A stretch of 18,949 bases of DNA, taken from the NCBI GenBank assembly GCA_036642795.1, contig JAVXTH010000028.1, positions 1 to 18,949 on the forward strand. Direction: 5' to 3'. A model generated the notes under the pieces. It had not been told where the DNA came from, made no database searches, and was given only the letters and a program-made list of their open reading frames with translations. The first letter of the stretch is position 1; the number at the start of each line of letters is the position of its first letter. Shown here piece by piece: positions 14,248 through 18,949 of the stretch. The stretch is from JAVXTH01 sp036642795 (lineage in GTDB: Bacteria; Bacillota_I; Bacilli_A; Erysipelotrichales; Erysipelotrichaceae). A program made the translations under genes and the position numbers.

Positions 14248-15726
14248 ATGGAGAATAAAAAAACCGTGCGTTATAAATTAGTGAGACATAAATGGCCGGA
14301 TGAAGTAGAAGCTGAAAAGAAAAAACGAAATCGTCGTATTGCCACGGTTACTTTTTGTATCGTGTGTTTTTGCTTAGGTTTCTTTGCCTCAAATCTATAT
14401 CATGGTAATAGTTCAAACAATTCATTTGCTTCTGAGAAGTTTGATACCATCTATCAAATCATGAAGAATGAATGGTATTTTGGGAAAGACAGTAAAAAAC
14501 TAGATGAACAGTTAATGAGTGGTGCGATTGAAGGTATGGTAAACAGTGGTGGCGATATCCATACGCGTTATATGGATGCGGATGTATCAAAGAGCTTTGC
14601 GAGTTCTTTAGAAGGCCATTTTTATGGAATTGGGATTCAGTATTATAAGGGAAACGACCAATTTATTGTCGATCGCGTATTCCTTGGTAGTCCTGCTCAA
14701 GAAGTAGGAATTGTTAAGGGAGATATCATTCATAAAGTAGAAGATAAAACATTAGAAAAATACACAAGTGATGAAGTATCAAAATTAATCAAAGGTAAAT
14801 CGGGAACAACCGTAAAAATAGAAGTATTGCGTGAGAATAAAGCAATTGAATTTAATGTTGAACGTAGAGAAGTAAATAATTCAGTTTTTGGCGAAGTAAA
14901 AGATCAAATTGGTATTTTAGAAATTTCTTCCTTTGCGGATACAACTGGTGAAGAAGTAGGTCAATATTTAAAGAACTTTCAAAAACAAGGAGTTAAAAAA
15001 TTAGTAATTGATTTAAGAGATAATGGTGGTGGTTACTTAGTAGCTGCGGTTGATATCGCCTCTTATTTATTAGAGGAAGGTAAAACTATTTTCAAACAAG
15101 AAAACATCAAAGGTGAAATCACACCTTATTATGTGAAAGAGAATACGAATCATTTTAAATACGATGATATCGCAATTCTTGTGAATGGGGATACGGCTAG
15201 TGCATCCGAAGTGTTAGCTGCTTGTTTAAGAGAACAAGTAGGAGCTAAATTAATTGGAACTAAGACATATGGAAAAGGAACCATTCAAATCACAGCACCT
15301 TTTAAAGATAACAGTACTTTAAAGTATACAACCGGTGAATGGTTAACTTCCAAAGGAAAGAAAATCAATGGGAAAGGATTACAACCAGATATTAAGATTT
15401 CTCTAGATGAAGCATTAATGACAAGAGTACCACAAATGAAAAAAGATGTTAGCGTAAAAGTAGACAGTGTATCAACAGTTGCGAAAGTCGCTCAAATTCA
15501 TTTAGGTTTCTTAGGCTATGATGTGGATCGAAAAGATGAGTATTTTTCTTATAAAGGAAGTGCAGCTTTAAAACAATATCAAAGAGATAAAGGCTTAGAA
15601 GTAACTGGGGAAATTAATAATGAAGTTTTAAATTCTCTATTATCATCAAGTGCTTTAAAATGGCGTGAAGAAGAAAGCCAACTTGATTTACAGATGCAAA
15701 AAGCCTTTGAGGTACTCCATGGATGA
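14248..15726 (+). CDS. Membrane-anchored S41 C-terminal processing protease
   Basis: CtpA/CtpB-type serine proteases cut extracytoplasmic substrates. The 492 residues comprise a positively charged cytoplasmic start, one membrane anchor (about 31-50), a PDZ domain (about 120-205, with HFYGIGIQY and PAQEVGIVKGDII), and the S41 protease core. The core carries the catalytic Ser318 (DTASASEV) and Lys343 with Gln347 (TYGKGTIQ), spaced as in CtpB. The end is a peptidoglycan-binding-1-like repeat (about 415-475, with VAQIHLGFLGYDV then LKQYQRDKGLEVTGEIN). ATG 14248 is preferred over the in-frame GTG 14239 because AAGGAG (14234-14239) is eight bases upstream. It overlaps uvrB by eight bases. In sporulating Bacillus such proteases activate sigma-K signalling, but nothing here shows sporulation; wall or lipoprotein processing is equally possible. 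Confidence 0.92.
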   Translation: MENKKTVRYKLVRHKWPDEVEAEKKKRNRRIATVTFCIVCFCLGFFASNLYHGNSSNNSFASEKFDTIYQIMKNEWYFGKDSKKLDEQLMSGAIEGMVNSGGDIHTRYMDADVSKSFASSLEGHFYGIGIQYYKGNDQFIVDRVFLGSPAQEVGIVKGDIIHKVEDKTLEKYTSDEVSKLIKGKSGTTVKIEVLRENKAIEFNVERREVNNSVFGEVKDQIGILEISSFADTTGEEVGQYLKNFQKQGVKKLVIDLRDNGGGYLVAAVDIASYLLEEGKTIFKQENIKGEITPYYVKENTNHFKYDDIAILVNGDTASASEVLAACLREQVGAKLIGTKTYGKGTIQITAPFKDNSTLKYTTGEWLTSKGKKINGKGLQPDIKISLDEALMTRVPQMKKDVSVKVDSVSTVAKVAQIHLGFLGYDVDRKDEYFSYKGSAALKQYQRDKGLEVTGEINNEVLNSLLSSSALKWREEESQLDLQMQKAFEVLHG

Positions 15727-17695
15727 ACATCTATTTAAAGTAGTATCAAAATTCGAGCCAGCCGGAGATCAACCAAAAGCCATTGAAGAATTGGTGAAAG
15801 GAATTGATGAAGGCAAGAAACAACAAGTATTATTAGGAGCAACGGGAACTGGTAAAACCTTTACGATTTCTAAAGTAATAGAAAGAGTGAATAAACCAAC
15901 CCTTGTATTTGTTCATAATAAAACACTTGCTGGTCAGCTTTATTCAGAATTTAAAGAATTCTTTCCTGAAAATCGAGTTGAATATTTTGTATCAAACTTT
16001 GATTATTATCAACCAGAAGCATATTTGCCAAGCAGTGATACTTACATTGATAAAAATGCGACAACGAATATGGAACTAGATATGTTGCGAATGGCCGCGG
16101 TTAATTCCATTCTAGAGCGAAGAGATACGATTATCATCGCATCGGTTGCCTGCATTTATGGTGCAAGTAATCCAGAACAATATCGCGATATGTTCTTTTC
16201 GATTCGCGTAGGCGAGCTCATTGATCGCAAAGTTTTAATTTCAAAATTAGTAGCTCGTCAATATACTCGTAATGATATCGATTTACAACGTGGTTGTTTT
16301 CGAGTAAGAGGCGATAACATTGAAATTGCTTTAGGTCACAGTGATGCATATATTCTACGAATTGAATTATTTGATGATGAAATAGAACGTATTTGTGAAG
16401 TTGATCCACTCAGTGGAAAAGTACTAAATGCTTATAGCGTTTATGTTATTTATCCAGCAAGTGGTTATGCCACAAGTCGCGATATTATTTTAAGAGCGTG
16501 TGATACAATTAGCCAAGAAGCACAGGAGCGCTTAGCGTGCTTAGAAAAAGAAGGTAAACTTCTAGAAAAACAACGCTTGGAACAACGCACTCGCTATGAT
16601 GTAGAAGCACTACGTGAATTTGGTGTTTGTCCAGGAATTGAAAACTATTCTCGTCATATTGATGGGCGAGCACCTGGGGTTCGACCTTATACATTATTTG
16701 ATTATTTCCCGGATGACTTTTTACTAGTTGTCGATGAATCCCATGTTTCTCTTCCTCAAGTAAGAGGCATGTATAATGGAGATCGTGCTCGTAAAGAAGT
16801 ATTAGTAAACTATGGCTTTCGCTTACCAAGTGCATTAGATAATCGACCACTTCGTTTTGAAGAATTTGAGTCAATGATTAACCAAGCAATCTTTGTATCA
16901 GCAACACCTGGTGATTATGAACTTGAAAAAACCAACGGTGAAATTGTTGAACAAATTATTCGACCAACCGGCTTACTTGATCCCAACATTGATGTACGTC
17001 CAAGCAAAGGTCAAATTGATGATTTAGTAGAGGAAATACACAAACGAATCGAAAAGAATGAGCGAACGCTTGTGACAACTTTAACGGTACGAATGGCAGA
17101 AGACTTAACAAGATATTTAAAGAGTATGGATTTTAAAGTAGCTTGGCTACATCATGAAGTAAAGACAATTGAGCGAACGCAAATTATTCGTGATTTACGT
17201 AAAGGAAAATATGATGTGCTAATTGGTATCAACTTATTAAGAGAAGGTTTAGATATTCCTGAAGTATCCTTAATCGCAATTCTGGATGCGGATAAAGAAG
17301 GTTTCTTAAGAAGTGAGCGATCTTTGATTCAAATAACGGGACGAGCAGCTCGTAATGAACATGGACAAGTAATTATGTATGGCGATACAATGACCAAATC
17401 AATGCGTAAAGCGATTGATGAAACATATCGTCGTCGTTCCATTCAAATGGAATACAACAAAGTTCATGGAATTACCCCTAAAACAATTATCAAAGAAATT
17501 CATGAAGTGGTTCGCAGTAAAGAAACACAAAGTATGACGGCTTTATATTTAAAGAAGAAAAACAAAATTGATAAGAAAGATAAAGATAAATTGTGTAGTA
17601 ATTTAGAGAAAGAAATGAAAGAAGCCGCAAAAGTATTAGATTTTGAAAGAGCAGCTCAACTTCGTGATATTTTATTAGAACTTCGTAATTCATAA
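15719..17695 (+). CDS. uvrB: Excinuclease ABC subunit B
   Basis: UvrB is the damage-verifying helicase-like subunit of nucleotide excision repair, loaded on DNA by UvrA and then recruiting UvrC for incision. The 658 residues are the usual length. Walker A is GATGTGKT (40-47). The beta-hairpin that inserts into damaged DNA is YYQPEAYLPSSDTYIDK (about 96-112). The Walker B is VDESH (Asp339). The motor motif ITGRAARN is present, and a UVR domain (about 622-656, EKEMKEAAKVLDFERAAQLRD) that binds UvrC ends the protein. ATG 15719 fits a GAGG (15709-15712) six bases upstream. It lies inside the end of the S41 protease gene, with an eight-base overlap. No LexA-type box is seen upstream, so SOS control is not evident. 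Confidence 0.96.
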   Translation: MDEHLFKVVSKFEPAGDQPKAIEELVKGIDEGKKQQVLLGATGTGKTFTISKVIERVNKPTLVFVHNKTLAGQLYSEFKEFFPENRVEYFVSNFDYYQPEAYLPSSDTYIDKNATTNMELDMLRMAAVNSILERRDTIIIASVACIYGASNPEQYRDMFFSIRVGELIDRKVLISKLVARQYTRNDIDLQRGCFRVRGDNIEIALGHSDAYILRIELFDDEIERICEVDPLSGKVLNAYSVYVIYPASGYATSRDIILRACDTISQEAQERLACLEKEGKLLEKQRLEQRTRYDVEALREFGVCPGIENYSRHIDGRAPGVRPYTLFDYFPDDFLLVVDESHVSLPQVRGMYNGDRARKEVLVNYGFRLPSALDNRPLRFEEFESMINQAIFVSATPGDYELEKTNGEIVEQIIRPTGLLDPNIDVRPSKGQIDDLVEEIHKRIEKNERTLVTTLTVRMAEDLTRYLKSMDFKVAWLHHEVKTIERTQIIRDLRKGKYDVLIGINLLREGLDIPEVSLIAILDADKEGFLRSERSLIQITGRAARNEHGQVIMYGDTMTKSMRKAIDETYRRRSIQMEYNKVHGITPKTIIKEIHEVVRSKETQSMTALYLKKKNKIDKKDKDKLCSNLEKEMKEAAKVLDFERAAQLRDILLELRNS

Positions 17696-17717
17696 GCAAG
17701 GATAACCTTGCTTTTTT
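17694..17717 (+). terminator. Terminator after uvrB
   Basis: AAGCAAGG (17694-17701) pairs perfectly with CCTTGCTT (17706-17713) around an ATAA loop, and T continues to 17717. The stem starts in the last two bases of the uvrB stop codon, so uvrA is mostly transcribed separately. Confidence 0.85.
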
Positions 17718-17737
17718 AGTATAAATTATGCGAAACA

Positions 17738-17767
17738 TTAGAACTTTGGGGTATACTAATGTATAAT
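17738..17767 (+). promoter_or_regulatory. Candidate uvrA promoter
   Basis: TATAAT (17762-17767) has TTAGAA (17738-17743) 18 bases upstream. A second -10-like TATACT lies at 17752-17757. GAGGTGAG (17783-17790) is the ribosome binding site before ATG 17794. No CGAAC/GTTCG palindrome typical of a Bacillota LexA site was found between the uvrB terminator and the start. Confidence 0.45.
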
Positions 17768-17793
17768 AAGAAAGTAGTAATTGAGGTGAGAAT

Positions 17794-18949
17794 ATGAAAC
17801 GTGATTTCATTACGATAAAAGGTGCAAGAGAAAACAATCTTAAAAATATTGATATTGATATACCTCGTGATCAGTTTGTTATTATGACGGGTGTATCAGG
17901 ATCTGGTAAAACATCGCTTGCTTTTGATACGATCTATGCGGAAGGACAACGACGCTATGTAGAGTCTTTAAGTGCTTACGCAAGACAGTTTTTAGGAAAC
18001 AGTGAAAAACCGGATGTGGATAGCATTGAAGGATTATCACCAGCTATTTCAATTGATCAAAAAACAACGAGTAACAATCCTCGCTCAACGGTAGGAACGG
18101 TTACTGAAATATATGATTATTTAAGACTGTTATATGCACGGATTGGAATTCCTTATTGTCCCATTCATCATGAACCAATCACTTCTCAAACAATTAAACA
18201 AATGGTCGATCGAATTATGTTAATTGAAGATAAAACACGATTAATGATTTTATCACCAATTATTAAAGGAAAAAAAGGAACCCATAAAGAGTTATTAGAA
18301 AACCTTCAAAAAGAAGGTTATATTAGAGTAAGAGTAGATGGAACGATTCATTTAATTGAAGATATGGAACCATTAGAAAAAACTAAAAAACATACGATTG
18401 ATGTCATAGTTGATCGAATCATAAAAAGTGATGATCGCTCACGACTTCATGATTCCCTTGAAGCAGCATTAAAGCTAAGTGATGGAAATGTTGTTGTTGC
18501 TTATAATGGAGAAGAAATCTTATTTTCAAGTAACTATTCCTGTAAGTATTGTGGCTTTTCAATTCCTAAATTAGAACCACGATTATTTTCATTCAATGCC
18601 CCGTTTGGTGCTTGTGATAATTGTAAGGGACTAGGTATTACGATGGAAGTGGATGTTGATTATTTAATTCCAGATAAGAAAAAGAGCATTCGTAAAGGTG
18701 GAATTATTTACTATAAGAATATTATTAGTAAAGATAATTTAGAATGGCAAAGATTTAAAGCCCTTTGTGATTTTTATGATATTGATTTAGATAAACCGAT
18801 TGAAAAATTCACAAAGAAAGAAATGGATATTGTTTTATATGGTAGTAAAGATATTATCACATATAAGATCTATTCAAAATCAGGTAATATTGCCCAACGC
18901 AGTGAATTGATTGAAGGAATTTGTACTTTGATTGAGCGAAGATATCGAG
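17794..18949 (+). CDS. uvrA: Excinuclease ABC subunit A (3' end outside window)
   Basis: UvrA is the dimeric ABC-type ATPase that first finds bulky DNA damage and delivers UvrB to it. The visible 385 codons are about 40 percent of the usual 940 or so residues and run open to the window edge. The first Walker A is GVSGSGKT (33-40), followed by SLAFDTIYAEGQRRYVESLS, which is nearly invariant in UvrA. The UvrB-interaction region and the first zinc module (Cys250, Cys253, Cys274 and Cys277) follow, with LFSFNAPFGAC between the pairs as usual. The start is fixed by GAGGTGAG seven bases upstream. It directly follows uvrB, but a strong terminator and its own promoter separate them. No frameshift or odd residue was noticed in the part seen. 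Confidence 0.97.
   Translation, partial: MKRDFITIKGARENNLKNIDIDIPRDQFVIMTGVSGSGKTSLAFDTIYAEGQRRYVESLSAYARQFLGNSEKPDVDSIEGLSPAISIDQKTTSNNPRSTVGTVTEIYDYLRLLYARIGIPYCPIHHEPITSQTIKQMVDRIMLIEDKTRLMILSPIIKGKKGTHKELLENLQKEGYIRVRVDGTIHLIEDMEPLEKTKKHTIDVIVDRIIKSDDRSRLHDSLEAALKLSDGNVVVAYNGEEILFSSNYSCKYCGFSIPKLEPRLFSFNAPFGACDNCKGLGITMEVDVDYLIPDKKKSIRKGGIIYYKNIISKDNLEWQRFKALCDFYDIDLDKPIEKFTKKEMDIVLYGSKDIITYKIYSKSGNIAQRSELIEGICTLIERRYR

Noticed and set aside
17718..17793. Possible LexA/SOS box upstream of uvrA
   Set aside because: GAAAC and GAAC occur (17733-17744), but they are in the same orientation and lack the GTTC partner needed for the Bacillota SOS palindrome.

Overview
The window is 18.9 kb of AT-rich, almost fully coding chromosome. 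Every confident gene lies on the + strand. Gene content and order (comFA-comFC near secA-prfB, then ftsE-ftsX with a coiled-coil murein hydrolase, a C-terminal processing protease, and uvrB-uvrA) match a conserved backbone of low-GC Gram-positive Bacillota. A shortened SecA and a FemAB-type transferase also fit. UGA ends several genes (comFA, ftsX, ctp) and serves as the RF2 frameshift stop, so this is not a UGA-Trp mollicute. My best guess is an Erysipelotrichia-like or neighbouring Bacillota lineage. That assignment is inference; the phylum-level placement is much firmer.

Layout. (1) 1-120: probable tail of an upstream gene and its terminator. (2) 121-3549: a small orphan protein that reads as a degenerate Hint/intein-fold domain, then galE and a polytopic O-antigen ligase/Wzy-like protein. 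The last two form an apparent surface-polysaccharide unit closed by a terminator. (3) 3565-6100: a STAS-like protein, comFA, comFC and a cold-shock-domain protein, in a tightly packed late-competence operon closed by a terminator. (4) 6132-9688: secA and prfB. prfB needs a +1 programmed frameshift at CTT TGA C. (5) 9817-12829: ftsE-ftsX and a secreted M23 peptidase, overlapping head to tail. (6) 12852-14196: a FemAB-type aminoacyltransferase. (7) about 14182-17717: a membrane-anchored S41 protease with PDZ and peptidoglycan-binding domains, overlapping uvrB. (8) 17738-end: uvrA, cut by the window edge.

Functionally, the middle and right parts cover export (SecA), translation termination (RF2), division-linked wall hydrolysis (FtsEX plus M23 hydrolase), cross-bridge synthesis (FemAB) and envelope proteolysis (Ctp), followed by nucleotide excision repair. 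The left part covers sugar nucleotide supply and polysaccharide assembly, then DNA uptake.

Most of the window is ordinary conserved chromosome. The item most worth a second look is the stand-alone Hint-like protein at 245-718. It keeps the fold's sequence landmarks, but the catalytic positions appear substituted. Other points of note are the cysteine pairs of the FtsEX-linked M23 hydrolase, the STAS-like gene heading the competence operon without a phosphorylatable Ser, and a 10-bp inverted repeat whose right arm overlaps the ftsE promoter. Several database-style starts are moved to downstream ATGs because of ribosome-binding-site spacing (comFA, comFC, ftsE, the M23 gene, ctp, uvrB). No stretch over 300 bases lacks a gene; the longest gap, about 214 bases before ftsE, is described below. 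No tRNA, rRNA, CRISPR array, insertion sequence or prophage gene was seen.
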